A stretch of 64,000 nucleotides of DNA from Quillaja saponaria (taxonomy: Eukaryota; Streptophyta; Magnoliopsida; Fabales; Quillajaceae), in assembly GCA_029379385.1 (NCBI GenBank), contig CM055607.1:17360001-17424000 (forward strand). The letters run 5' to 3'. The notes under the pieces are model-generated. The model did no database searches and had not been told where the DNA came from. It worked only from the letters and a program-made list of their open reading frames with translations. Positions within the stretch are counted from its first letter, which is position 1. Each line of letters starts with the position of its first letter. Made by a program: the position numbers and the translations under genes. This document shows, piece by piece, positions 10,249 to 23,449 of the stretch.

Positions 10249-13046
10249 ATAATCCCCAAAAAACAAGTTAAATAAGTGTAGGGACTTGAAGTGATGATTG
10301 AAGAAATCCCTATTAGAATAGTTGTTTAAAAGTAAATGGACTACATAACTAGGTCATATTCCCCGTTTGTGGGGTGCACAACTATTGGACGAACAATTCT
10401 GGTGCTATCATTGATGTGATGTGATGTGATGTGATGCTGGCGTGATGTTTTTATCACTAGTGTGATTTTTTTTTTGTCACTAGTGTTGACTCTGTGTTGT
10501 ACATGCTATAATCCACCTTATTACTCTCACATTTTTCAACACGAACTGAGGAATTCGGCCTTGTTATTATAGTAGTTTATGTTTAATTTTCTTCTGTCAA
10601 TGGAGTACTAATATACAATTGTATTAAATTGTACTGAAGTATATGACATACCTTGCTTTGAGTTAAATAAGTGAGAACCTAAAATTTATTTGCTGACATT
10701 GTAGCATTCTTAGCGAAAACCTAAGATTTTCCTTGCTAATGGTGTCTTAATAAACAATTGTATTGAAATAAATAGCATGCCTCACTTTGAGAAATATGGG
10801 TAAAAACCAGAGATTGTTTACTAAGGTTGTGCTGGCTTTGTAGCCAGTTGCTTTGTCTGGTTACTTTTCTTGGGCGCTGGCTTTTTATCTTATGATGCTT
10901 ACCCCGAGTGTGACTATAGGCATTTTAGCCGTGTGTCATCTCCGCGAGCTTTCTCTCCAAGTCACGTAAAAACCCTATACCTTTAGTGATTTAGTATCTG
11001 AGAGGTCTTACTGAAAAGCTGGGATAGTTGAAAAGTTGTTTGTTGCCTTTTCACTGGGTCGGGTTATTTTGTCTAGACCTTTATAGTCGCAAAGGAAAAC
11101 ATATTGAATGTCACTCTTCCCAAGGACTGTCATTAGCTAAAAAGATGTATATGAGCTCTTTTGAGTTGTTATGACTGCTATATCTTTTCAGCTGATGACG
11201 GCAGATGATGGCCTATTCCTTGTTTAAAGGTTATGAGCTTATCTTGATTTGGTGACATTGTGCACGAAGATCTTCTTGAAATATATTTATAATTGAGCCT
11301 GAAAACTGAGCTTTACAAGAAATTCGTTAAATTCACATATGTTAGAATATATTGTTGAATATATTTTTTTTAATAAAAATTGTGCAAGCTTGTTGTTTAC
11401 TCTTCACGGGGTGTCGACTGTTTGAGCTTGAAATATGACCTCAAGCTGTAGGTAGCTTGCAATTTAAGAGAGAAATATTTTCCTTTTGCGGTTGTTACTT
11501 GACTCCATATATTTTGTTTTTCTATACTAAGATGTATATTAAACAACTTAAAACATTTATCAAGTACACAATAATAAGTATGACTCAGTCTTTAGTGGAC
11601 TTAAGTTAGAAATAATAAATAAGTTCAAAAATTAAATTCGTAGCATTTTGACAAACACCAAATCATCGCACCATCCTCCAAACGTCATTATCACAAATGT
11701 AAACACTATTTGTTAAAAATAATAATCAATTTTAAAGGCCTATCGTATGGCAGTAAAATTATATCAAAGTGGCGTGCTAGTCACATAATGATTTCTACTT
11801 ATTTCTTAATAAGGATACCTGCATAATTTTTTGTTAATATAAAATTGGAAAATTTAAGGATATAGTTGTAAAATTCTAAAATTTATTTGGGTCATTTATA
11901 TGAAAATATAGAATCCAAGGATCTATATATAATTTTCTAAAATTGTTTAGGTCATTTATATGGGAATATTATGTGCAATTATTCCAAAATATTTAGACAA
12001 TTATTATGAACTTGAGGATATAGCTGTAAAATACAAAAGATTTTGTTGCAATTATGTAAATTACTAGAGTATTAAACCACTTATGTGATTATAAAAAGTT
12101 ATAGGCCAAATATTGAAAATAATTTGGGCTAAATTTATATATAAAAAAAAGGCAAGGCCAATTTTGTAAATTTAAAACATTTAGGCCATTCAATTAAATA
12201 TTTAAAGATTCAATGACCAAAATACAATTTCGCAAACCTAGTTTGGGCTGGATCTAGATTTGGGGTTATTCTAGATGGATTCAAGTTTGGGTTAAACTTG
12301 GATTTGGCTTTTGGCCAAAATGGGCTTCCCTTGTAACTAAAGCTCTTTCATCATTCTATCTACGAGATAATTCCAAGGCATTGTATCTCACTGAACAAAT
12401 CAATTGCACCCAATACATCCACGATTGTCACTATCACAACTGATAATGATCTTGTTGAAATAAAAAGCCACCACAATTCCATCCGTTTTTGCTATCAAAA
12501 ATTACAAAAACTCAATTACTATAATCAAATTCCTTTTTAATTTCCTCCCCTCTTGCTTTGGTACACCTATTAAGCATTTCATGAATTATGCATCCAAAAG
12601 AAAGTTTCCAACAGTGGGAAGGGGAGGTATTCTCTTGTAGGCAATCACATGACATGTCAACTATTACCCACGTGCCTAAATCAACTTGCTAACACTGGCG
12701 GAGGAAGTAGAATTCTCGTGGTGGCACCAGAGGTGAAAGAACGTGCATTTGCTCATACATCAACTGCAAAGCACCAATTCAATATACTAATAAACTCATT
12801 TCAAGTACATATGTTGTCTTTGCTTTCCTAACAATTATTGGGAAACGATAAACACATTTATCCTGAAAGGTAAATATCATAGAGCTAGATATACCAGTGG
12901 CACGTTCAAGTGCATACAGTGTATTTTGGTTTCAAATTTTTCTCTGGGATGATAGTTAAATGGGTAGAGATATAAAGGTTTGTTCTAGAAAAATGTTATA
13001 TGACTTGAAAACCTCAATTTGGATGGGTTTCCACAGAAAACGCCAA

Positions 13047-13453
13047 TATTAAAACTGAATTTGACCAGCCAAGATGTCGTTCATGTGTATGACTTGCAAA
13101 AGGGCAGTCATTTGGACCTGTGAAAACTCTAGTGCCAAAGTTAGTGTTTGATCTGAGTGTAAAAGATGAAAATTATAAACTAGTAAGGTTTGAGAGGACA
13201 TCCTATTTTGTTTTGAGGTTTTAAGCCTTTTTATATAAGAGTCCGTGTCAGAGTATTAATCACAATAATATTGATGTCTATTACAATAATAATGATGTCT
13301 GTTATAATAATAATAGACAATAATAGCGTATATTATATAATAATGAACAATAATGACGTTCGTTATACTGAATGGTGGTAATTAGAATTCGGATTACTAT
13401 GTTATACATATGGCAGGTATAATAATATTATTGGATACAATCCTCTATTATCA
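13047..13453 (-). repeat. 5' LTR of element A
   Basis: Homologous to 9880-10248. Its left end has TATTAAAAC where the intact sequence is TGTTAAAA, and it directly follows the decayed primer-binding site. The copies differ by many substitutions and small indels, which suggests an old insertion. Confidence 0.85.
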
Positions 13454-13458
13454 ATTAT

Positions 13459-15752
13459 TATGAACAACACTATCTTTAAATTCTTGGTATTTATTGTTCC
13501 CGTTTAAATCTTTTTTGGAAAAGTTACTACTAAAATTTTCGTGGTTAATATATACATGGGAATTCTTCAAGCAAATTGAATTTGGCACTTCATTTGCTCG
13601 TCATATAAACAACCAAATTAATACTTAATTGTAGTTGAAAAGTAAACCAGTCCAAGAAAAAAGTAAGGCCCAGTAAGAAAAAACTTACCCATAAATACAT
13701 TAAGGACTTAAAGCAATAGGACTTGTTTTATTTGGAAAAAAAAAAAATTTTTAAAAACATGCATAATGCATTTAGGTTGGGGAAAATGGTTCGAAAAATA
13801 TTGCTCATATTATTACCAGTCCTTGGGGACATATTAATGTTTTGGTGGAGCAAACCCAAAACATTGCAATTTGCTCCAAAGTAACCAGCAAGAAACATAT
13901 TGCTAGTGTTGCAACTAGTTGTGAAACATAACTCTATTATTAACCAAATTTGCTACTTCAAAGTTCTAAGAACTCAACAACTTGCATACATGTTTTAAAA
14001 CAAGCCAATATGGAGACATCCATCAAATTTGCAGAGTCTTCATTATATTAACACTTGCTTACGGTGACATTGTTGGTAATACAAGTTCCATCACCACACC
14101 AAATGAATGCACAAGCAGTATATAATGTTAGAGCTTTTTTCAAGATAAACGATATGTTTTGTTTTCTATTATCACCATCAACACTTCTGAGTCATGGCTT
14201 TTATTTCCCTTAGCAATATTCTACATAAATGTCATATATATGTCTTGCTGATTGATTAAACAAATTCAGTTTTTCATTTTGTAATATCAATCTTTAGATA
14301 ATTTTATAAGTTGTTCTTAAAAGTCAGATCATTTGGTAATTGATCCTAATTTACTTGTCTCTAACCATACAAACAAGTTCTCTTTTAAATAGAATTACCC
14401 AATGGCAATGAAGTTTTGTTTCTAGTATTGGTAATTAATTGTACGTAAAGATCTAATCTCTCTTGGAAGGATGCTTTATATGTCTCTTACTTCAAATTCA
14501 ATATACTTTGTCTTAGCAAAATTGCAAAATCATTGAATTGTTGTGTTATAACTCGAAACTTTAACTTGTGTTTTAGAATGGTTGTACGAAAATTTTTGTG
14601 ACTGGGTAACTGAATTTTACTCAAAGTAAAAATTGACATAATTGAAATTTGTAAAATATATATATAATGCAAGAATTAAATTTCATTATATAATTGGTTA
14701 ACTTGGAGCTTAAAATTTATTGGAGTAATTTTTATTAAGGTGTATAACAAGTGTACCAATAATTATATATATGTATCTAATAAGATTAATTATGCACCAT
14801 GCATATTCTTTTAAGCTAGAAAGTAATTATATATCTATACTCAAGGAATAGAATTTAATTCATACCACACATTTATATATATATATATATATATATATGA
14901 CAAGATTTAATGTGTACCACATATTTAGCATATTGACCATAGGCTTTTTATCTTTGGAATTAGTTTATTATTTCTTTTGTTTTATTCTCTTTTTCTAGCC
15001 TTTGCTAACCGACTTTACCATTTTTTTTACTCTCCTTTGTGCTGTATTTCTATCACTTGAAGGGAGAAACAAAGTCCTCCCCTGTTTTTGCTTAGTTCCA
15101 TAAATTTCTTGTTCCTTCTATCACTCCCACCGTGACTTCTCTTCCTCCTTGATTTGTATAAGAATTGGATTTAACTTTGCTATCTAAAATTCTCCTCTAA
15201 ACTGCGTGATAGCCCCTCCTTGTTGCAGCAGCTCCACAACTCCTTCGTTTAGGCAGTTCTATTTACATGTTTCAGTCAAGAGTTCTTGCTCCTGTTTTGT
15301 AAATTTCAGTTTATCCTTCCTCCTTTATTTCCTTGCTGTCCCCTTGCTTTGCCTAGCTATATTTGGTGACCAAGCAGCACCCTTAGCAGCTACCACCGTG
15401 CTTTGTCTTAAAGGCAGTAGCTAAGAGGTTCAACCCATGTATATGCCTAGTTTTCAGTGGTGAGTTCGTCCTTCTTTGGGTGCTGCTATTTGTGTGTGTG
15501 GGAAACGAAAATAAAGTAAGCAAAGTCTTTGCAGTAGCTCTATTGTGATTATTTCTTTTTCCTTCCTTCTAAACCTGTGAAGTAGTAGTCCTTGTTGGTG
15601 TTGCTTGCAATCCTCCTTCAAGATATGACAACCAGCAGCTTCCTTTTTATTCTCTAAGCCAAGTCTTTGCCTTGCAGCTGCCCTGTTTTTTAAACTTAGA
15701 CATGAGGTGAGTGAAGAAGGGAGCAACTTGGTCTTATTTAATTTCCTTGTTT

Positions 15753-15788
<36 letters not shown>

Positions 15789-16604
15789 TCTATTATACCT
15801 TTTATTTTACATAAAATTCTAAGTGTTAACTTGTCATTCAACTTAGGTAATGAAAGTTGAGAATCCTAGTATATAAAAGACTTAAGTAGGAAAGTTGTGA
15901 AGTATGAATTAAGGTTTAGGAGCTCGTTTGGTAGTTCGATAATTATTAAATAGGGAATTTAGGATTTGAATATGTCAATATAGGAATTGTATATTTTAAA
16001 TCTTGAGAAATTCTAAATACAAAGTTGCTTTGGAATATGAGTAATGTTAATAGATTTATGTTGGAAGTGAGGAGTATGAGTAGAAGCTTGAAAGTAATGA
16101 AATAAAGTGTTGGTAAAATGAGAGTTAAGTAGTTTTGAAGGGGGTGCAGAGGGTAGATTTCATGAGTAACAGAAATTCGGTATTTCAAATATCTTGGGGG
16201 CAGAATTAAATTAAGAGTTCAAAAGATAAAATGTATCTTATGGTATGGAAATGTTACTGCAAAATTTCGTAACTTGGTTCCAAGTATGTTGTGAGTTAAA
16301 GCTGTTAGACTCCAGCTAGGTCATGCAGTATTTTTAGTGCCCTATTTTTGGTTCATGTAAGAAATTGAGTGGGTTCACAACAGATTTTAGGAAAATTTTC
16401 TAAATAATAAAGATATATATACTTGTCTATTAATAAACTCAACAAACAGAATTGAATTTCATTTTTCCTAGAGAAAGTTATGTTCAATTTGACAAATCTA
16501 GTAATAGAAAATAAAATCCTCTTGGCTATTTATCCAATCTAATCACACATTTAGTTTGTAAGTTCTAGAAAATACAATAATCAAGAAGAAAGCTTACACA
16601 ACAT
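13459..16604. other. Intergenic DNA with (TA)n runs, no gene recognised
   Basis: The region is AT-rich, with TA runs at about 14873-14898 and 15756-15784. A pyrimidine-rich block at about 15000-15430 resembles leader sequence near other repeats in the window (about 60830-61070, and on - at 31000-31320). A 90-codon minus frame at 15454-15726 has no recognisable domain and is not called. Confidence 0.45.
15756..15784 (+). repeat. (TA)n microsatellite
   Basis: An uninterrupted TA dinucleotide run of about 29 bp. Confidence 0.9.
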
Positions 16605-16639
16605 GTCACACCCCAACGGAGGCATCACAGAATTGGATT

Positions 16640-19496
16640 TCGTTTTTCCTTGGGAATGCCAGTATTTTAAAAAGGTTCGACCGATTCTTTATTAATTATT
16701 ATTGGGCTGATGTGTCTTTTCATGTGAATCAGCTTAATATGAATTCTCAAATCATAATCCTCTCAAGCTTGAGGTTAAGCTGCTCGGTAATATTTTCTAT
16801 GTTCCTTTCCGTTTCATCAATATTCGGTGCAAGCATTATAGTTTTATGGCAACAGTGAAGCAATCTTTGGAGGAACCTTTAATTGGGAACCGATGTGTGT
16901 TATGAGAGCCAAACATAACCACTTGAAAAAAGTCCTTCGTTGTTGGAACAAGGATGTTTTTGGCAACATTCCAAACAAAGTGAAGCTTGTTGAAGAATTG
17001 GTTGCATAAACGAAAGTTCTACCTGATAGAAGGGATGTTTCTCAAGAGGAGATTTGTAGGATGGAAGCAATTTTGGAGGCGAAACTTGATATGAAGGAAG
17101 AATTTTGGAGGCAAAAATCATCCATCTGGTGGCTGCAAGATGGAGATCAGTGCACTAAATTTTTTCATGCCTCAGTAAAAGCCAAAAGGACCAGGTTAGC
17201 TATTCATAGAATTAAGGATGCTTCGGGTGTTTAGATTGATAACAAGGAAGATATTGAATTTGTAGTAGTCGAACACTTTCCTCACTTATTCTCAGAACAA
17301 GGTACAAATGTTGATTTTTCCTTTCTTAATTGCACTCCTCCTTTGGTTACTCTGGAAGAAAATGAATTATTGAATAAGTTTCCTTTTGCGGATGAAATAA
17401 AAAAGGTAATTTGGCATCTTGACAAGAACAGTGTTGCTAGGCCGGATGGTTTTAATGGGTTTTTCTTTGTTCATTGCTGGCCCATCATTACCAGTGACAT
17501 GACAAAGCTATATAATATTTTTTTGCTGTACTTATCTAAGTTTGTTAGTAGCACTACTATTGTTTTATTGCCTAAAATGGGACTCTCCCCAAAATTCTTA
17601 GATTTGAGGCTAATAAGCCTATGTAATTTCAGCTCAAAAAAAAAAATCCTAGATTCTGGTTAATTGTTTGAATTTAGTTGTGACTGACTTAGTGTTAGAG
17701 GAGCAAAGTAGTTTCTTGAAGGGTCGTAGCATAGTTGAAAATATTGCATTGGCACAAGAATTATGTCATGATCTATCTAAAAATAATACCGGGAGAGGTT
17801 ATTTTTAAGCTTAATATGGCTAAGGCATTTGATCGGGTAAGCTGGTTCTTCCTTATTTCACTACTTTGTAAATTTGACTTTTCTGAGTATTAGATAGATT
17901 TAATTTGCTGAATGATTTCCAGCCCTTGATACTTAGTGATAGTTAATGGTAAGAGTATAGGTTTTTTCAAGTCCTTAAGGGGTCTTAGGCAAGGTGATCC
18001 CCTCTCTCCTATTCTTTTTATTATTGCATCGGAAGCTTTAAGTCTTAGTTTGAAGCATTGTATGGCAAATGGAGATGTGGACTATTTTTTTCTTCATCTG
18101 GGTGTTCACAAGATTTCTCACCTAGCTTTTGCAGATGATGTCATTATTTTTGCAAGTGGTAGAAAGAGATCTTATGAAGCTATCATGCTTTTCTTGGCTG
18201 AATATGAGAGGAATTTGGGTCAGTTAGTGAACAAAACTAAAAGTTGTTACATCATGAGTTCTAAGACCTCTACTTACCATCTTGGAATTATTAAAAAGGC
18301 AACTGGTTTCTAGTATAAAAAATTTCCAATTACTTATTTGGATTGTCCGTTATTTGTAGGTAGAAAAAAAGTTTCCTTGTTTGAGAACATGGTAGCGAAG
18401 ATTCAGAAACATATTGCCTCTTGGTCTTCTAATTTGCTTTCTTAAGGTAGCAGGTTAGTTCTCATTAAGCATGTACTTTCCTCTATGACTTTATATTTAC
18501 TGAGTGCATTGGATCCCCCTAAAACAGTTTTCAATAGAATTGAAAAATCTTTAGCTAATTTCTTTTAGGGTCAAAATGATGGTAAAAGAAAGTTTCATTG
18601 GTGTTCGTGGAGTGCTATTTGTCTTCCTAGTGAGGAAGATGGTCTTGGATTAAGGTCTTTATCTGATGTGTGTTTGGCCTTTTCTATGGAACTGTGGTCT
18701 ATTTTACGTAAAGGGTAATCTTTGTGGGAATGCTTTATGCTTGCAAATTATTGTAAGACAATGCATCATGTTAGGGCTCAACCTACCAATGCTTCCCCAA
18801 TGTGGAGATGCCTTGCATCAGGGCAAATTTTTACTGAACCATATTTGTTTTGGATTGTTGGGAAAGGGCATATTAATTTGTGTATGATAAATGGTGTGAC
18901 ATTGGCCCTCTTTACCTCTTGATGGATGATATTCTAAGAGATTTTACTAATTAAAGGGTGGCTGACTTTTCTACTTTAACAAGTGAGGAAAGTTCCTTTT
19001 TACATTCTTTGGCTTCGTGAAATTTAATTGGCCTTCATTTATCTTCTGATATGGATGATTATTTTATATGGTCCAATGATAAGGTAGGAATTTTCTTTAG
19101 TTTTTTTATTTTTATTTTATTTTTTTATGGAATCTTTAGAATGCCCACTTTGCTATGGATAGTATTATTGTGCGTTTTCAGTATGCAATTGTACCTAGAT
19201 GCAGATGTTACTGTTCACATAGTGTTGACAGTATTTAACATTTATTTATCTCTTCTCAAATTACAAGAAAAGTTTGGTCCTTTTTTATGAACATTTTGAC
19301 ATGCAGTTTGAAGCTATTCAGGTTCATGAAATGTTTGAGTATTGGTGGAGGCAAGGAATTACATCTTTGGCAAGTTATTTCAGAAGTATTACAATTTGCT
19401 TGATTGTGTAGGAAATATGGAAATCTAGAAGTACTTCTGATTTTGAAAAAAAAAAATAGCTAGGGATCATCAGAAAAAAAAAAAAAAAAAAAAAAA
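16640..19496 (+). mobile_element. 5'-truncated, decayed L1-type LINE (ORF2 remnant)
   Basis: Broken frames on + follow the order of a plant LINE ORF2. First comes the end of the endonuclease (RFDRFFINYYW near 16675). A linker follows with FWRQKSSIWWLQDGDQCTKFF. Reverse transcriptase blocks come next: KVIWHLDKNSVARPDGF, LRGLRQGDPLSPILF and HLAFADDVIIFASG. The post-RT segment resembles zf-RVT (MWRCLASGQIF). The piece ends in a poly(A) run at 19474-19496. Several stops and frameshifts break it, and ORF1 plus most of the endonuclease are missing, so it is dead. No clear target duplication was found. Confidence 0.85.
17936..18313 (+). pseudogene. LINE reverse transcriptase core fragment
   Basis: This is the longest intact piece of the LINE: 125 codons covering the RT palm. 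RQGDPLSPILF is motif B-like, and FADD is the catalytic YxDD-type motif. Downstream text GQLVNKTKSCYIMSS matches the conserved stretch after the active site in plant LINEs. It continues in another frame after 18313, so it cannot make a full enzyme. Confidence 0.8.
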
Positions 19497-19655
19497 CGCC
19501 ATTATGCTATACATACCATCCCATTGCCAAACCCAATATTCAACATCTTGGTAACAATAAAACTTCAAGAAAATAGTTTGTATACATCACTAAAGAGACT
19601 AACAAAAAAAAGCATCAGATCTATACTATCTAAATAAGAAATCATTTGAAGCAAA

Positions 19656-20095
19656 TTAGCAAAATAGACAAAACTGATTACCAATAACTATATATATTTT
19701 GATATTTGCATCATCTTTCTTCTTCTTCTTCTTCAACCTCCTCATCTTCTTCCTTGTTAATCTAAACAAATAGCCAAGTTTAGCGTAGTCATAATCATCC
19801 CCTCCTCCATTATCATTCCCTCCATTGCCTTTTCCTCCATTGTCCTTTCCACTTTTTCCATTACCTTTTCCACTATTATCATTCCTCCATTGCATTGTCC
19901 TTTCCTCCATTGTCATTGCTCTTTCCTCTTTTCCTATTGCCCTTTCCTCTTTTTCCATTGAGCTTTCCTCTCTTGCCATTTTCCTCCTTTGCTCTATTGC
20001 CTTTTCCTCCTTTGCTCTTTCCTCGAGTTGCCATTGCCCTTTCCTCTATGGCCATTTTTCTTTCCTCCATTACCATTGCCCTTTCCTCTATTAAA
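19656..20095 (-). repeat. Short tandem repeats with charged coding potential (EERAM-type)
   Basis: On + about 16-18-bp units like CCATTGCCCTTTCCTCT repeat imperfectly over 300 bp. On - a 107-codon frame (19979-19656) reads as repeats of the type MEKEERAIGKEERAM, then an Asn/Gly/Lys stretch and a Lys-rich tail. Similar Glu/Arg repeats occur in C-terminal regions of some plant transposon-associated MYB/trihelix-like proteins, but I cannot assign a family. It may be a gene fragment or a simple repeat with chance reading frames. Confidence 0.45.
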
Positions 20096-20109
20096 ATGGA
20101 TGAAAGGGC

Positions 20110-21860
20110 AAAAAAAATTTAAGCGTAGATGATGTTACTATTTTGTAGATGCAAATAATAGTTTAAGTTTAGCCCCATTATTTGCATCTATCACTTATTG
20201 TACCTGCATAATGATAGACACAAATACTTTTCTCATATTAAATCTTTATCCATGGTTCACGAAATTCCTATTCAATTTCCCCTTCTTCCTCCATTTCTGA
20301 AAATCAGACCTCCCACTGCCCACCACCATCATGGGTCTGTTATCACCGTTGAAAATTAGACCTTTCTCTTGCTTTCTAGATTCTTCATCCTTTCAATTCT
20401 GAATTTGACATGTAGTAGCTCAATCTTGCTCTCCAGCTTGCCTCTATGTATTTTATGACTTGTGAGACACTTAAAAAAAAAAAAACCTTTTTCTATATGA
20501 AATTTGAACTTAGAGAACACAAATTTGGTTGAATTTTATACTATTGTTTACTTGACTAATCATTTTTAATCCCATTACTACTATTCTATCATGCTTATTG
20601 CTTTCATTCTTTTTCCTCTTCTATATGTACACTAAATACTAGTATCATTGAACATGTAATACTCAAAGTTACAAAGTAGTTGTGGTGGTTGCACACGAAA
20701 AAAGATAATGGCTTTAGGTCCTTGTAAGCACCTGCTTCAATATAAGTGTATCCATATTGCTGTAAATCATTAGACCATAATTATTACACATATAAGATAT
20801 TTACTGGTTATGGCCTCTTTCTTTTCATTGAAGTTTAACTTAACAAAATAAAAGATGAGTTTGTTACAAAAGTATTAAGTGTCAATAACTTTTCTTTCTT
20901 GCCTTTTCTTCTTTCCCCTCTTGGGGAAAATCGTTAGTTTTACTACGATCTATAATTAGGCTACAAGTTATGACACTTGATCAATTTGACAATTTCATTT
21001 AAATGAAATCAACTATGCTAAACTGGTATACCTATCAAGAAACTGAGAATAATTGAATAACAGTGATGATGGTAAAGAAGGTTAATATCTGTAGTTTAGG
21101 ACGTTAGAAAAGAAATATGTTTTATTTATAAGGTTTAAATGGACCACCCAATTTTTTTTTCTAAATTTGTCCTTAATATTATTGTGAAAAATTCATGTGG
21201 AAGAACAAGTGGACAAGTAGATGGCATAGTTTATGCTTTTATGCTTTCTAGCTCTTACATATTAATACAACAAAGGACCATGAAAGGTTCTTTCTAAATT
21301 AGCTTGAACCCTATTATTAAAAACAATTATGGAAATGAAAATAAATGAAATCGTTTATAGTGCATGTAAAGATTTTTCATTGATATTTTTTATTAATGCA
21401 TTGAAATTGTTTTTGCATGTAAGATTGCCTAAATTGAAAATCATTGTCGATGAAACTTTTTTTTTTACTTAAAAGTTAAGTGAAAGTAAGCTTGACAATC
21501 ATTTACAAGATGCATATTATAAATAACATATTCATATAAGTTGTTTTTCAGGTACTATATATATATACCATGCCCCTAGAGAATGTCGTAGTGGCATTGG
21601 GAGTAGGGGACCTCCGACAGAGAATGTAAGAGTGCCCCTGTTCGAGGAAGTCATAGTTCTTCTATGACTTCTCTGTTTGATTGAATAGCTATAGCTCCAT
21701 TTCTTCCTAAAGTTGCAGCTTCATTTGTTCCAATATTTGCTCCCTTTTTCCAAAGCATGTTCTTTCTTATCTGATGTAGGTTCTTCATAGATCCAATTGA
21801 GTTCAAGATCCTTATTGACATGTAAGTTTAGCTTTCAAGTTTATGCATCTTTTTATTTAT
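20110..21860. other. AT-rich intergenic DNA, no gene seen
   Basis: Only AT-rich, low-information sequence with short frames is visible. The segment ends against the transposase-like remnant that starts near 21870. Confidence 0.45.
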
Positions 21861-21868
21861 TGATTTAA

Positions 21869-22750
21869 TTGTGTTCTCTTGTTCTTACTCTTATTTTTAT
21901 TATAGCTTCAGTTCATCGGGATCAAGAGAATCCCCAACATAGGGCTGATGGTGATGAACATATGGAGGACACCGCTGAGTGTGCCACATTAGCAGCCACA
22001 CATACGAGGGATAAGAATAAGATGGCCCTTTCATTTAATAATGAGGAGGATCACCCACTTATTCATATAACTTGGACAGGTAAGTGATTTTGGTTTTATA
22101 CTAATTATATATCATTATAGCTTATATGTTGCTTATGTACATATGTTTTTGTCAATATTGTAGAGCGCTCGTTGGGGATGAACAAAAGGACACGAAGCTG
22201 GGCACCATTATTTCTAGGATTGTTATGAGGCATCTTCTAGGTTTTATCTTCCAATACTTGAAGTTTCCTGAGGAGGCGAAGACCTGTTACTACAATGATT
22301 TTATGGTAAGTAAAATAATATTGTCTTCTAAGTTTTAATTTCAATTTAATATGTTGTTAAATTAGTGACTAACGATTTTAGTGTTATTGTTTATTGTGTA
22401 GTGATACTATAGGTCGCCACCCTGAGGAGAACGCTGTATTATACTATCTTCGATGCAACATCAGGAAAGAGATGCACTGATTTTTTCCAAAACCTGCAAG
22501 CACATTTGACTCTGAAGTTTGACATATTAGATCCATTTGCATGAAAGAAGACTAGATGCCTAAATTGGATCCCCCAGAGTTGGTGGGAGTTGTTGTGTGA
22601 TGAGTGGGTAGGCCTTAACTTCCAGAAGTAGTCGATGACGATGTCAGCTAATAGGCAAACAGGTAGCAAGCTTATACACCATGCATCAGGCTCCATCAAC
22701 ACAACTATTCACCAAAAGCAACTTGTTAGTAATAATTTATTTAATTACAA
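21869..22750 (+). pseudogene. Decayed plant En/Spm (Ptta-type) transposase fragment
   Basis: A frame at 21869-22087 is acidic and His-rich. Further on, in broken frames, about 22555-22730 reads WWELLCDEWVGLNFQK, a stop, then NRQTGSKLIHHASGS. This resembles the signature W..LCDYW.S..F....NK.NR.KL...H..GS of plant Ptta/En/Spm transposase-family proteins. GT-AG-like borders near 22080 and 22163 hint at old introns. Stops inside the conserved block show it is not functional. The assignment rests on this one motif. Confidence 0.5.
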
Positions 22751-23449
22751 TAAGTTTGAGCTTTGTATTATACTTTTTTCAGGTAATATTGTCTCATATT
22801 CTTTGTATAGGTAAGAGAGTTAGGTTGATAACCAACAGTGATAGAGGTTTTTCGATCACACTCACAAGAGGAACAATCGTGATTTCGTTTATACAATGTC
22901 AAATAACCTCAATGTTAGTTGAATTTTTTGAAAGTTTTGCATAATTGTTTTTCATTGTCATATTTACATATTTGATTAATTGCAAAGTCAACCCATTTTC
23001 AATTGTAGGAAAAGTTTAAAGCTTCAAAGGCTGAGTCTGAATAATAAAGTTCCCATCCAGAAGGTAAAACACCAACCCAGACCCACGTGAGTGACCCTGC
23101 TTTGTTCATAAAGCTAGCGTGTGACAAAAAGAGAAAAGGCTGACCTACGATTTTTAGGACCTGCATTAACTCCTTGCAACTTCTTGAATAAGTTGGGTCG
23201 AGCACCACAACTCCTAGCACTCGGATATCCGCCGCATCTCCATTTGATGGTTTCACACCACGACAACTCTCCATTATGTAGGATTTTATCTGTGAATATG
23301 TTAAGGGTGAGCTTACAGAGCTAAGGTATAGTGATCGCCTTTAACACCACCACATTAACCATCTAAGATACTTTTTTTTTTTTTTTTAATTATATTATTT
23401 TATATTTATTAGTGCAAATAAGTATGCTTTTTTTTTTTTTTTTTTAATG

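Larger units (their letters stand above)
9880..13453 (-). mobile_element. LTR element A, non-autonomous, with 5-bp TSD
   Basis: The element reads on the minus strand. Its 3' LTR is 9880-10248 and its 5' LTR 13047-13453. Both start (minus sense) with TGATAATA, and the 3' copy ends TTTTAACA; the 5' copy ends with a one-base variant. The target duplication ATTAT is perfect: 9875-9879 and 13454-13458. Next to the 5' LTR is a decayed primer-binding site (13046-13030, minus sense TTGGCGTTTTCTGTGGAA). Next to the 3' LTR is a purine-type tract, TTTTTTGGGGA. A TATATAAAG box lies in the 3' LTR near 10061-10073. The 2.8-kb interior carries no gag or pol, so it is a LARD/TRIM-like element. The priming site suggests a Ty3/gypsy relative, which is inference. 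Confidence 0.88.

Noticed and set aside
9880..11530. A 1.6-kb LTR, because homology between A and B extends to about 11500
   Set aside because: The second copy in each element stops at TATTATCA next to a perfect 5-bp TSD, so the LTR is 0.37-0.48 kb and the rest is conserved interior.
10249..13046. Possible gag or pol in the interior of element A
   Set aside because: No frame over 60 codons with any retroviral-type motif was found on either strand.
13031..13046. tRNA gene suggested by the GGCGCC-type motif
   Set aside because: It is only a primer-binding site next to an LTR; no cloverleaf can be formed around it.
15454..15726. 90-codon minus frame with many Leu, Arg and Gln
   Set aside because: No recognisable motif and no splice context; the block looks like repeat leader sequence.
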